NCBI GenBank assembly: GCA_023957115.1 | Contig: JAMLHN010000002.1 | Coordinates: 173,415 to 237,414, forward strand | Source of the DNA: Thermomicrobiales bacterium | GTDB taxonomy: Bacteria > Chloroflexota > Chloroflexia > Thermomicrobiales > UBA6265 | Reading direction: 5' to 3' | DNA length: 64,000 bases | In this document: positions 8,682-18,282 of the stretch, in pieces | Layout: every line of letters begins with the position of its first letter | Position numbering within the stretch: the stretch's first letter is position 1 | The notes under the pieces: generated by a model | What the model saw: the letters and a program-made list of their open reading frames with translations, nothing else | Told to the model about the DNA's origin: nothing | Database searches by the model: none | Position numbers and translations under genes: made by a program

Positions 8682-9901
8682 GTGAGCAAACCGTCGGCAT
8701 CGTCTCAGAGCTGGCAAACACCCGTCACCACCGGCCCAGAACCGGTGGTGACAGCACCTGCTGAGCTGGTGGTTTCCCGCCTGCGACGGGCACCCGGTCT
8801 CGTACTCGGTATCGCGTTGCTCGTTGCCCTGCTGGCAAACATCGGTATGGAGCGGTTTCCGTCACGCCCGTGCAGATCATGGTCATTGTCGGGCGTCATC
8901 TCGATGCGATCGTCGCGGGACTACCGGCGCTCGGACCGTTGTGGTTGGAGGGTTTCATCGACCTCGTTCGTAGCGTCGTTCGCGGACTGGGTATCGAGCC
9001 GACCCGATGCAATGGTCACGCGCCAGCAGGATTCGGTGGTCTGGGCCATCCGGATTCCGCAGACGTTGCTTGGTTTGTTCATCGGCGCGGGGCTCGGTGT
9101 CTCAGGGCCGCGATGCAGGAATGTTCCGCAACCCACTCGCCGATCCCCGGACTGATCGGTGTATCGACCGGTGCGGCCTTTGGAGCGGTGCTCGCGATCG
9201 TCCTCGATGTCTCGCTCTTTGGCATCTGGACGTTGCCGATTTTTGCCTTTACCTCCGGTCTCATTGGTACGGTGATCGTCTACCTCATCGCTCGCCATGA
9301 CGGACGGACAAAGGCAATCACCTTGCTCCTCGCCGTGATCGCGTTGAATGCAATTGCGGGAGCAGCAGTGGGATTGAAGTGATCTCGATCGCGAACGATC
9401 AGCAACTGCGATCGGTCACCTTCTGGACGCGCTGGGAAGCCTGGGCGGTTCGCGCTGGTCGCACGTCGGTATCGTCGGGATCGTGACGGTCGTCGGCGTC
9501 ATAATCGTGCTCGGCTGCCGGAAAACCCTGAGACCTCTTCGTTCTCGGAGAACGTGAGGCACGTCACCTGGGCGTCAGTGTGGGCTGATGCGAGGTGTGC
9601 TGATTCTGGTCACCGCAGCGGCGCAATGACCGGGGTTTGCGGTCGCCTTTGCTGGCGCGATCGGGTTTGTGGGACTCGTCGTACCCCATCTCATTGGCTC
9701 TGGCTCGGTCCTGACCATACGCACGTGATTCCGCTTTCGGCGTTGGGGGGCGCAACGCTCCTGTTGCTCGCCGATCTAGTATCGCGGACGGCTGCCGCGC
9801 CGTCCGAGTTTCCGATCGGCGTCACCATGAGCCTGGTGGGCGGTCCCTTTTTCATTTGGCTTCTCCTGCGCACACGGCGGGAGCACGGGGGATGGGGATG
9901 A
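8682..9901 (+). pseudogene. hmuU: FecCD/HmuU-type permease, multiply frameshifted
   Basis: Fragments in all three forward frames together read as one FecCD-family permease. They include LVVSRLRRAPGLVLGIALL (frame of 8682), QIMVIVGRHLDAIVAGLPAL, WAIRIPQTLLGLFIGAG, MFRNPLADP, GLIGVSTGAAFGAVLAIVL, and finally VIPLSALGGATLLLLADL to the end. At least five or six single-base indels are needed to join them. Likely sites are a lost G near 8852 (ATGGAGCGG), lost Gs near 9113 and 9120, and an extra C near 9157. The end overlaps hmuV as ATGA. In the family the protein forms the homodimeric membrane channel for heme or siderophores. Either the gene is dead or this consensus is poor; the flanking hmuT and hmuV are intact. 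Confidence 0.75.
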
Positions 9902-10683
9902 CCGCGGCCATCGCCGCACATGGGGTGACGGTCATTCGAGGCGAGCGAGCGCTGGTGCGGGATATTTCGATCGAGGTCGAATGGGGAGAAGTCGTCGCAC
10001 TCGTTGGACCAAACGGAGCAGGGAAGTCGACCCTGTTGGGATGTATTGCGGGAGACATCGTGCCCGATCGCGGTCAGATCCTGCTCGATGGGCAGCCACT
10101 CGAGCGCGTCTCTCTCCGGCAGCGGGCGAAACAACGTGCGGTGCTTCCCCAGCAGACGGTTCTGCAGTTCGGTTTCAGTGCGCGTGCGGTCGTGGCGATG
10201 GGACGATCGCCGCTGCCACCGGCATCGCGTGAGGACGACGCACGGGCGGTCACGCAGTCACTCGAACGCACCGAGATGTATCCGATGGCGCACCGGCCGT
10301 TTCCACAGCTTTCCGGTGGAGAGCAACATCGGGTGTCGATTGCACGCATCCTGGCGCAGGAAGCACCGATCCTGTTGCTCGATGAGCCAACCGCCGCCCT
10401 CGATATCCGGCATCAACATCTGGTGATGGAAACCGCCCGTCAAACCGCCGAAGCCGGAGGCGCGGTCCTGGCGATCTTGCACGATCTCAATCTGGCCATG
10501 GCGTACGCCGACCAGATCGGTGTGCTTTCCCAAGGTGAGCTCGTCATCTTTGACGAGCCGGGCAGGGTTGCCGACGCAGGGCTGCTTTCCGACGTTTTCG
10601 CCTTTCCACTCCGCATCGAATACGCCGCCGGCCGGGTGCTGGTCGTCCCAGATGTGCATGCTGCAATCGCCCCTGTCGCCTAA
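9898..10683 (+). CDS. hmuV: Heme/iron ABC transporter ATPase (HmuV-like)
   Basis: A 261-residue ATP-binding subunit. Walker A is GPNGAGKST, the Q-loop region is AVLPQQT, the signature is LSGGEQHR, Walker B is ILLLDEPTAALD, and the H-loop lies in ILHDLNLAM. The block FSARAVVAMGRSP and the Q-rich segment are typical of HmuV/FecE ATPases. I start at 9898, which forms an ATGA overlap with the permease stop; ATG at 9892 is equally in frame. It would power heme or ferric-chelate import with HmuT and HmuU. Its intact frame next to a broken permease is the main reason to suspect sequence error upstream. Confidence 0.85.
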   Translation: MTAAIAAHGVTVIRGERALVRDISIEVEWGEVVALVGPNGAGKSTLLGCIAGDIVPDRGQILLDGQPLERVSLRQRAKQRAVLPQQTVLQFGFSARAVVAMGRSPLPPASREDDARAVTQSLERTEMYPMAHRPFPQLSGGEQHRVSIARILAQEAPILLLDEPTAALDIRHQHLVMETARQTAEAGGAVLAILHDLNLAMAYADQIGVLSQGELVIFDEPGRVADAGLLSDVFAFPLRIEYAAGRVLVVPDVHAAIAPVA

Positions 10684-10728
10684 AACGGTTTCTAAATGAC
10701 GTTCCCGAAAGGACATCAAGGACCACTC

Positions 10729-11722
10729 ATGAGATCCATGCGTGCAGCCGACCCGCTGGGGTTGGGGCGAAGCTCGATGACCCGCTGGCTGCCCGTGTTC
10801 TGGTTGGGTCCGGCCGAACCGCCCGCCGTCGAACCGTTCCCGGTCAAGGAGGGAACGACTCCGAAACGGTTCCTGCTGAGCGTGATCTTCTCCGAGAAAC
10901 GGTACACGTCACCCTGCAGTCCGTGCTCGCCTCTCTGAATCGCATGGTTGGAGTCATCACGATGCCCACCACAGATTCAGCCAATCATGCAGCCAATGCA
11001 GCGAATACGGACGACAATGCGGTGCGACTCGACGGCGTGCACTTCAGCTACGACGGTCTGCGCCCGGTGCTCGACGGCATCGACCTGACCATCGATCCCG
11101 GTAGGCGCGTCGCAGTCGTCGGTGCATCCGGGGCGGGCAAGATCACCCTCGCCGCCGTCATCGCCGGTATTCACACGCCCCACGCTGGCACCGTCATCCG
11201 TCCACGACATACCGTGGTCATCACCCAGGAAGTGCATACCTTCGCGGGCGCCCTTCGCGACAATCTCACGCTTGCCGCTCCCGGCGCCACCGATGACGAG
11301 ATCCGTACCGCGCTGGAAGCCACCGGCGCTTCCGACCTCCTCACCCTGCTGCCCCATGGCTTCGATACCGGCCTCGGCGCCGGCAAGTACGAGCTTACCG
11401 CCGCCCAAGCCCAACAGGTCGCCCTCGCGCGCGTGCTTCTGGCCGATCCCGATCTGGCGATTCTCGACGAGGCCACCGCCGAAGCCGGCTCTACGCACGC
11501 CGGTCAGCGCTCGATCACGCCGCCGATGCCGCGCTCTCCGGCCGGACCGGGCTGGTGATCGCGCACCGGCTCTCCCAGGCTGCCACCTGCGACCAGATTG
11601 TCGTTATGGAACATGGTCGCATCATCGAGACCGGGACACACTCGGAGCTGGTCTCCGCGAGAGGAACCTACGCGCAACTTTGGCGTGCCTGGACGGCGCT
11701 GACTCGGGAGGTATCGGTGTGA
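10729..11722 (+). pseudogene. ABC exporter remnant with the membrane domain deleted
   Basis: The opening ATG at 10729 follows AAGGA and encodes an N-terminal stub ending FLLSVIFSEKRY. One base too many near 10912 shifts the frame. Restored, it reads VTLQSVLAS and then jumps straight to LNRMVGVITMP, the usual end of an exporter membrane domain. About 300 codons of transmembrane domain are therefore missing. The ATPase domain follows, with Walker A altered to GASGAGKIT (Ile where Ser/Thr binds Mg), a degenerate signature [14 protein letters not shown] and Walker B LAILDEA. A second frameshift near 11490 separates the last part ([14 protein letters not shown] ... REVSV). The degenerate QAQQ signature resembles ABC exporters of the IrtB/siderophore type, which fits the neighbouring iron genes. 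Confidence 0.7.
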
Positions 11723-11897
11723 CAATGCGGATCTCCGACTCGACACATTCGAATGTCCGCGACGAGACGGAATGACGGTGGAACTTCGACTTGGCGGAAT
11801 CACGGCATGCACGACCGATCGACATACGCCATACTCCAGCAACCCAATACATTGCTCCTGAGCGAGCGTCGCAAGAACTACGAAAGAGTACACTGGC

Positions 11898-13703
11898 ATG
11901 GATACCAAGGCATCCCTAACCACGCTGACGATCTCACGGCGAACCACATTGCAGGTGGCACTGGCGGCAATGATGGCAGGCCGGTTCCTGGGGACGCCGC
12001 GATCGGGAAGTGCGCAATCGACAGCTACCGATACGTGGAATTGGGGAGGGAATCCGGGTCATACCGGCGAGTTGCCAGGCCCAGGCTTGGATCTCGAAGG
12101 TGCACTAGGAGAGTTGTGGAGAATTCCACGCGACGAGTTTGGCGATGGGTATTACTACGGATACGACGAGCGCGAGATAGCCGGATATTTGAACGGTGCG
12201 ATCTACACATGGAGCGGCAATAGTCTTTGGGCACGAACGCTGGAAGAGGGGCAATTCTTGTGGGGTCTGAGTCCCACGAGGCGGACCATGCCGGGAACCC
12301 CCGAGGCTTCACCTGAAGCAGCCGGCGAAGAGCCTCGATTCTCCAAGGCGATCGCCATCGACGGTGAGCTTCTGCTGGTGACTCTGAACAACGGCCACCT
12401 GTGGGCGCTGGATGCAATGACGGGTGATCTGCGCTGGGATTTCGATTCGGGTTCGGAATACATCGACGTTCCGACCGTTGTCGATCATGTCGCGTTTTGC
12501 GCGACGAGCAGCGGATTGATGGCCATCGAGCTCGGCGGCGAGCCTGCGGTGCGTTGGACGGCTGAGGTGAACAGCTCGCTGTTGGGAGTAGCAGACGGCT
12601 ACGTATACATAGCGACATCTGGCGCTGCTGGACATGAAATTCGTGCCCTGACCGTTGAGGACGGATCGGAATATTGGAGAACGTCGCCGGGCGTCCTTGG
12701 AGAGATTCGCGTTTCACTCGGAGTCTCGTATGGCGGCATCGTTGTGGAAAGCTATGACTTCGAGACGTCGCGCTACAACCTGATCGTGGTCGACCGAGAT
12801 GGTCAGGTGTCGTGGACGGCCGACCGGAGTGGCTATTACGCCTGGGCGGTGGGGGATACGATCACAACGCTGGCTTTGGGACAAAGCGAGTACGACAACC
12901 ATTGGATCATCTCCCGTTTTGCCGAAAATGGAAACTCCAACTGGGAGCTCGGCGTCGACGCGTCACGGTGGTCCAACCCCAGTAGCGACTATCCCGTCCT
13001 GTGTGCAGGAAGCGCCTATGCTCTTCTCCGGGACTCCTATCAGGACAAGACGCTTCTGGCCATTATCGACCCAGCTGAGGGCGAAGTCGTTGGCGCATGG
13101 GATTCGAATGCCATACCGTTGTTCGCTGCTGATGGCGTCATGCTCGCGCGGGACCGCGAAACTGGCGATATCGTGGCGATCGGCACGGTGCCCGCGGTAT
13201 TGCAGACGGGTGGACGAGCGACCGTCATCGAAGATGCGACGGTGCGCGGCGCCCCAAGCGATACCGCTATCGAGCGCACTCAGGTGACGGCAGGCGCCCT
13301 CGTCGATGTCACTGGCGAAGGTGAGACCGCCAACGGGACTGAATGGGTCCCCGTTTATGAGCACGACACTGGCCAGAACGGATGGTTGCCGGTCGATGTT
13401 CTCGCGGGACAGGACGGATCGGTCCGGTTCACGAGGATCAATCCCTACGAGTTCGGGCAGTTCACGTCGTATCCTCGATTCAGCGCCGGAACCAAAGCAG
13501 AAATTACCGAGAAGATCGATCTCCGGGGGGCGCCGAGTGAGTCGTCGGCCAAGAAGTCGACGCTCGACGCAGGGACGATGGTCACCGTGACCTCACCTCC
13601 GACCGAGACGGACGAAGGAGAATGGTGCCCGATCACGGTGGATGACACCGGCGAGAGCGGATGGGTACCAACCGCGGTGCTGAAGTTGGCGCCTCGGAGT
13701 TGA
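11898..13703 (+). CDS. Tat-exported PQQ-like beta-propeller protein with two C-terminal SH3b domains
   Basis: A 601-residue protein. The N-terminus has a twin-arginine signal (TISRRTTLQVALAAMMAG) cleaved after SGSAQS. Residues about 45-430 show repeats of the PQQ/YVTN-propeller type, with blades containing LWALDAMTGDLRWDF and IRALTVEDGSEYWRT. The C-terminal part has two bacterial SH3 repeats, starting around GRATVIEDATVRGAPS and AEITEKIDLRGAPSES, each ending GWLPVDVL or GWVPTAVL. SH3b domains usually bind cell-wall peptides, so wall anchoring is likely. No quinone-ligand set is obvious, so a scaffold or sensor role is as likely as enzymatic activity. A related, damaged gene follows. Confidence 0.7.
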   Translation: MDTKASLTTLTISRRTTLQVALAAMMAGRFLGTPRSGSAQSTATDTWNWGGNPGHTGELPGPGLDLEGALGELWRIPRDEFGDGYYYGYDEREIAGYLNGAIYTWSGNSLWARTLEEGQFLWGLSPTRRTMPGTPEASPEAAGEEPRFSKAIAIDGELLLVTLNNGHLWALDAMTGDLRWDFDSGSEYIDVPTVVDHVAFCATSSGLMAIELGGEPAVRWTAEVNSSLLGVADGYVYIATSGAAGHEIRALTVEDGSEYWRTSPGVLGEIRVSLGVSYGGIVVESYDFETSRYNLIVVDRDGQVSWTADRSGYYAWAVGDTITTLALGQSEYDNHWIISRFAENGNSNWELGVDASRWSNPSSDYPVLCAGSAYALLRDSYQDKTLLAIIDPAEGEVVGAWDSNAIPLFAADGVMLARDRETGDIVAIGTVPAVLQTGGRATVIEDATVRGAPSDTAIERTQVTAGALVDVTGEGETANGTEWVPVYEHDTGQNGWLPVDVLAGQDGSVRFTRINPYEFGQFTSYPRFSAGTKAEITEKIDLRGAPSESSAKKSTLDAGTMVTVTSPPTETDEGEWCPITVDDTGESGWVPTAVLKLAPRS

Positions 13704-13765
13704 GCATCTGTCGCATCGATCATGGGGTCGCGGGAAACGATGACGATTGGGGTAGGGGCGAAGCG

Positions 13766-15033
13766 ATGATGGCAAAGCGTGCGACGCAAGCCGCGATGAT
13801 GACCCGGCGCTCCGCGTTGGGTCTGGCATTGACGGCAGCGCTGCCACTGGCGGCCGGCATTCGCCAGCCGCTCGCTGCGGCGGAACCAGTTCCGAATACA
13901 TGGATGTATGCCGGCAATGCGGCCCGTACTGGCGTGTTTCCTGGTCCGGGACCGGATCTCGACAAAGAGGTCATCGAGCTGTGGAGAATCGACAAGCGTC
14001 AGATCGGCATGTTTGTCGAGCCATGCGGGGTTTGCGACGGCATTGCGTACTACCTTCCGGTACCAGACGGCATTTCCGCCGAGGTACGTCCACTCATCGC
14101 GGTCGATGCACACACTGGCGCCGAATTGTGGCGGCATGACCCTCCCGTCACGGACCCGGTGACATCGTTCTGGGGTCAGCCGGCAATTGCCAACGGGCTC
14201 TTGATCATGCCGACCCGGACGGGCTTGCTGGTCGGCCTGGACGCCCGGTCCGGCGAGGAGCGCTGGATCTTCGACGTGCAGGGGCAGACGCTGGATTGCC
14301 GCTTGGCGATTGCCGATGGCGTGGCCTATATCAGTGACAGCGCATCAGTCAATGCCGTCGAGGTAGGGAACACCGCCGAGTGGCTCTGGAAATCGCCGCT
14401 GGGCGACGGCACAACGAGCCTCGTGAGCGGAATGGTATCCGTCGATGACGGTTATGTTGTTGTGTCCTCGGTGAGTCCGGCTCCAGGGTCCGAATCTGAA
14501 GAGAAGTCGACAAACATTCATGTTCTGGACGCGGTCGATGGTTCCGAGCTCTATCGGTATCAGTTTCGGCCCGTTGGTGAGTCCTATCGGTTTGCGGTCA
14601 GCGAGAGTAACGCACTCTACAGTCAGGCAGACGCCATGCCCCTCGACCGAAGCTACTTCTTCGATGTCCATCGACAGGTCAGAGCGATGGACATCACGAA
14701 AGGCACCAGAGCGATCCGTCATACCCGGCGGTCCGTGAGATCTCGTCTATGTCGCCGACGACCAGTATTCGTTTTGATGGAGACCGGAGAAACGGTTTGG
14801 AATTCCCAGCTACCGCAGTTGGTAAATTCCGCCGTCGTGCTGATCGATGACGTCATCTATGCGGGCGCAGCTCCCGCCAACCCCGATGATCTATACGCTC
14901 AACGCGACAGATGGCGCTCTCCTGAAATCGATCCGACGCCATTCGACGGCGGCGCTCGGGTGATTGGCGCCACCGGTGGGATCCTGATCATGAATCCGGG
15001 GTCAACCTGGTTGCGCTGGCCAACCAGTCGTAG
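13766..15033 (+). pseudogene. Second PQQ-like beta-propeller protein, frameshifted
   Basis: ATG at 13766 begins a Tat signal (MMTRRSALGLALTAALPLAAG), and the mature part opens with NTWMYAGNAARTGVFPGPGPDL, homologous to the preceding protein. The frame is convincing to about 14690. Beyond that, typical propeller peptides appear in other frames: LVYVADDQYSF near 14745-14775, then TGETVWNSQLPQLV back in frame, IYTLNATDGALLKSI near 14890-14935, and the natural-looking ending NLVALANQS with TAG at 15031. Reading straight through in one frame instead gives an Arg-rich tail ending at 15085. Several one-base indels are needed. There is no sign of the SH3b domains of its neighbour. Confidence 0.6.
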
Positions 15034-15084
15034 AGGTCAGAAGAGGGCTGGCACGGCTCGAAACTCCTGTGTCCCTCCCAAATA

Positions 15085-15116
15085 ACTTTGCGGATAAGCT
15101 GCGTTGTCCGCAAAGT
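15085..15116 (+). terminator. Intrinsic terminator after the second propeller gene
   Basis: Ten-base arms (AACTTTGCGG-type at 15085-15094 and 15107-15116, perfectly complementary) enclose a 12-base loop, followed by ATTTATTA. It marks the end of the plus-strand transcript. Confidence 0.6.
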
Positions 15117-15379
15117 ATTTATTAAAGCCAGTACTTATGATCGGACAACAGGAGGTTGGAATGACCGGTCGGATCCGGTTGCGTTCCATGTCGTCTCATA
15201 CGGAATCCGCTTGAACACCACGGGACGCATCGCCATCGCGCCCGCACTGCTCGCTCAGCCACGATGCACTCCGTGCCTTGGCAGGAAGGGGTCTGAGTCC
15301 ATGACTTCAGTCGAGGGGCGCCGTACACGCCCAACCCCGCGACGAACAGAGATCCACGAGCAACCATCCGGATTTCGTA
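15117..15379. other. Non-coding gap between the propeller gene and the toxin gene
   Basis: About 260 bases without a recognisable gene. Open frames exist on both strands but have no ribosome site or family resemblance. A minus-strand stretch reading MVARGSLFVAGLGVYG resembles a signal-peptide fragment but leads nowhere. Confidence 0.4.
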
Positions 15380-15741
15380 TCAGTCGCCGAATGGCTCGCC
15401 TTCGATGATCAGCCGGACCATTTGCCGAACGTCAGCCAGGGTCTCGTCGCTCGCAATCCCCAACGCTTTCGAGCATCCGGCGATCGCTCGCTGCTTTGAT
15501 TTGATCGCACATGATGACGGATGGCTTCCGCACGCCACCTTCTGGCGGAGCCAGTGGAAAGACAACCGCAGGCCACGATTTCTGGTGGTGATCGGAGCTA
15601 CGACGTAAGTTCATTGGGCAGCCGGTTGAAGTAATCGGTGGAGATGACAAGACAGGACGAATCCCGCGCCCTGCCAACCTGCGGGTCGCAATCAATCAGC
15701 CAGACTTCGCCGGCCCGGGGTTCGAGCTGCTGCTCGCTCAC
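15380..15741 (-). pseudogene. mazF: MazF/PemK-type mRNA interferase toxin, frameshifted
   Basis: The best start is GTG at 15741 behind GAGGAG, overlapping the antitoxin reading frame by about 50 bases, a common toxin-antitoxin layout. The peptides follow MazF order but switch frame several times: RAGEVWLIDCDPQVGR, then CLVISTDYFNRLPNEL, YVVAPITTRNRGLRL, RKPSVIMCDQIKA, and finally DETLADVRQMVRLIIEG. About three or four single-base indels are needed. The total length of about 120 codons is right for the family, which cleaves single-stranded mRNA as a dimer. Either the toxin is dead or the consensus is faulty here. Confidence 0.7.
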
Positions 15742-16049
15742 GGATCTGTCGCTCCTCGTCAACGGTGAAGTATGGCGGCTCATTCTCCAAGCCATCGCCG
15801 GCGAGCGAATCCCAGTCGGCTACATCGGCCTGATACGCATCCCAATCAGACTGATTGCTTCGAAAGCCGGGCATAGTCGGCCTCGACCCCTTTCAGAAGC
15901 GCTCATAACTCCCGATCGTACCGTTCGACGAGGTCCGAAATGATCTCGCCCATTGGTCGCTGCTCATCCTTGGAAAACTCCAGCAGTTTGGCATGAGTCT
16001 GCGAATTCAGCTTCACGACCGGCGGCGACGATTTCCTTGAGACGGTCAC
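15692..16049 (-). pseudogene. RHH-type antitoxin partner of MazF, frameshifted
   Basis: GTG at 16049 follows an excellent AAAGGAG. The first 48 codons (to TGA at 15903) encode a ribbon-helix-helix-like segment, VVKLNSQTHAKLLEFS...PMGEIISDLVERYD. Downstream, in shifted frames, the expected continuation of this antitoxin family appears: LKGVEADYARL, then SDWDAYQADVADWDSLAGDGLENE, ending at 15692. At least two indels separate the parts. In the family the N-terminal domain binds the operator and the C-terminal tail neutralises MazF. The 48-residue piece alone could still bind DNA. Confidence 0.6.
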
Positions 16050-16084
16050 GGGAAGCTCCTTTATGTCACCCAGACGCGGAGGCT

Positions 16085-16121
16085 ATTGTAACACCAATTG
16101 GTATACCATTGAGTTAACTCA
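16085..16121 (-). promoter_or_regulatory. Promoter and operator dyads of the toxin-antitoxin operon
   Basis: On the minus strand an extended -10 element, TGTTACAAT, ends at 16085, about 36 bases before the antitoxin GTG. Two perfect palindromes lie immediately upstream: TGGTATACCA at 16099-16108, in the spacer, and TGAGTTAACTCA at 16110-16121, over the weak -35 position. This is where an RHH antitoxin would bind for autoregulation. The extended -10 and palindromes are seen directly; the regulatory role is inference. Confidence 0.55.
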
Positions 16122-16132
16122 GGAGTGAGGGC

Positions 16133-18210
16133 TCAGCTCACCCAGCGACGCTTGTTGGCGACATAGTCGACCAGGATGTACTCCCCCAGCCGGTCGGGCG
16201 TCGCGTAGAAGACGCGGCCGCCGTTGATGCGCATGAGATCGTTCACGAACTCGATCATCATCGGTGTGCGTTCCAGCATGAACGTGTTGATCTTGATCCC
16301 GTCACGCGTGCAACGAACCACCTCCGCAGCGTCTCCTGGAAAGTTCGAGGCATGGGTGGCCAGTTGAAATAGACCTGACCGTTTTCGATATGCGCGGTCG
16401 GCTCGCCGTCGGTGATGATGATGATCTGCCGGTTGGAGCCCTTGTGCCGCGCAAGCATCTGCCGCGCGATCTGAAACCCGTGCTGCATATTGGTGCCGTA
16501 CTGGTACTCGTTCCAGGTCAGCGTCGGCAGATCGGCTTGCTTGAGCGGCTCAGCGATATAGGAGAATCCACCAGCTCGAGTGTGTCCCTGGGAGTACTTG
16601 CTCCGGATGAGCGAATCAGGCGCCAGGGCAGTTCGCTTGGCACTCGTGAAGCTATCCGAATAGAACATCGACCGGCTCATATCGATCATGAGCACCGTCG
16701 ATGACCGCGTCGAATACTCGGTGCGATAGACCTCGAAATCGGCGGGAGCGATCTTGAGCGGTGTCCCGCGCCCCTCGCGCTGGACCGCGTTCATCACCGT
16801 CGATTCGAGATCGAGCAGGAACGGATCGCCGAACTCGTAGGGTTTCGAAGTGTCCGTGCGCTCCCCTGCCCCACCCATTCGATTGATCTCGTGTGAGCCA
16901 ATCCGGTCCCGCTTGAGCTGGGCGAAGATATCGGTAAGCGCCTTTTCACCAATCTTGCGGACACCCTGTGGGGTCAGCTCGAACCCACGCCGGTTCTTCT
17001 TTATGTACCCCGCATCTTCGAGCACCTGGGCGAGCTGCCCGAGCTGATCCATCTGCTCTCGCGCGTCCTCCCCCAACAGCTCCTGCACGTTGTCCTGATC
17101 GATTTCGGCGAAATCGGACCAGTCGCGAACGTCTTTGAACTCCTTTTCGAGCTCGTCGAGTTCGTTCATCCGGTCCAGCATCCGCATCGCCTGCTGCAAG
17201 GAGAGCGATTCGTCGCCAGAGAAGTCGTAGCTTCGACGCCAATCCTCCGGACGCATCATCTGCTGCAGGTTTTGCTGCATACGCGCCATTTCCTGCTGCA
17301 ACCCGGGATCCTGCATGATCGCCTGCATTATGCCCTGGAGCTCGCCGCGTTGTTCGGCAGACATCGAGTCCATCAACTGCTGCATTGCGGCGGTTTGCTG
17401 GCGCATATGCTCGATCAGATCTTCGAGCGAGCGAATATCGTTCCCGAAGTAATGCCCCCATTTATGCATGAACTGCTCGAACCCTGGGTCCTCACCCCGG
17501 CTCCGCGCTTCGAGCATGTCATTCAGCTCGCTCATCATCTGACGGGTTTCGGCAATCTGCTCCGGCGACATCTCGCCAAGCGATTGCTGCATCCCCTGGA
17601 ACGTCTGATTCAGCATCTGCTGCTGAAGCTGATCGACGAGCTCCTGGAATTTCTGGCGCGCCTGCTGATCCATGAAGTCGTACTGCTGCAGCTCGCGAAT
17701 TTGCCCGGCGGGATCGTCGGGCAGGTTGTCGAGTTGCTGTTGCCGCTTTTCGGCGATCGAGTTCAGCAGGTCGCGGAGGCCATCCTGGTCCGAAGATGCA
17801 GACGATGCTTCTGCCGAAGAGTCGCCCGCCTCGTCTCCAGATTGCTGGTCGCGCGATTCGCCCGAAGCGTTCGCTTCATCCAGCCGATGCTGGATACCGG
17901 TGCGCTCGGTTTCGACGACGTCCTGCAGGCGCTCGCGGATCTCCTCCAGCATCGAGCCCATGTCGTATCGCTGCATCTGCTCCTGACGCGTCTGCCGAAC
18001 ACGATTCATCAAATCGCGCAATCCGGGAAGACGGTCCGCATCGGGGCGGTCGACGCCTTCCCAGAAGAGCCGTCGAAGCGCGTTCATCAAATCGCCATCG
18101 CGCACGAGCTCGTCCGACATCGCGCGCATGATGTCGTCGGCGCTGAGGTCGCTGACTTGCTGGGTGCCGTCCCAGCGGGAATAACGGGTGCCGTAACGTG
18201 GAAGAGCCAT
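16133..18210 (-). CDS. VWA-domain protein paired with a MoxR ATPase (one frameshift near 16320)
   Basis: Two overlapping minus-strand frames form one protein of about 690 residues. It has a long acidic, Gln/Met-rich helical middle (about residues 90-420, likely coiled coil) and a C-terminal von Willebrand A domain with the MIDAS motif VLMIDMSRSM, then IIIITDGEPTA. At 16320 a G appears lost in ...CTGCGGAGGTGG. Restoring it joins FQETLRR to VVRCTRDGIKINTFML and the C-terminus DYVANKRRWVS. ATG at 18210 is preferred because the following MALPRYGTRYSRWDG reads as the mature start. The upstream MoxR gene is its usual partner: MoxR/VWA pairs act as metal-chelatase-like chaperones. The client is unknown. 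Confidence 0.75.
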
Positions 18211-18282
18211 ATGGGGGTCCTGGGTCCAGGTCCCTGAGTCCGGAAGCATTGCCGGGCTCAGGACTGGACAGGCTAGAAGATC

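Noticed and set aside
15088..15408. A 106-codon plus-strand frame after the second propeller gene.
   Set aside because: It starts inside a terminator hairpin, has no ribosome site and no recognisable motif.
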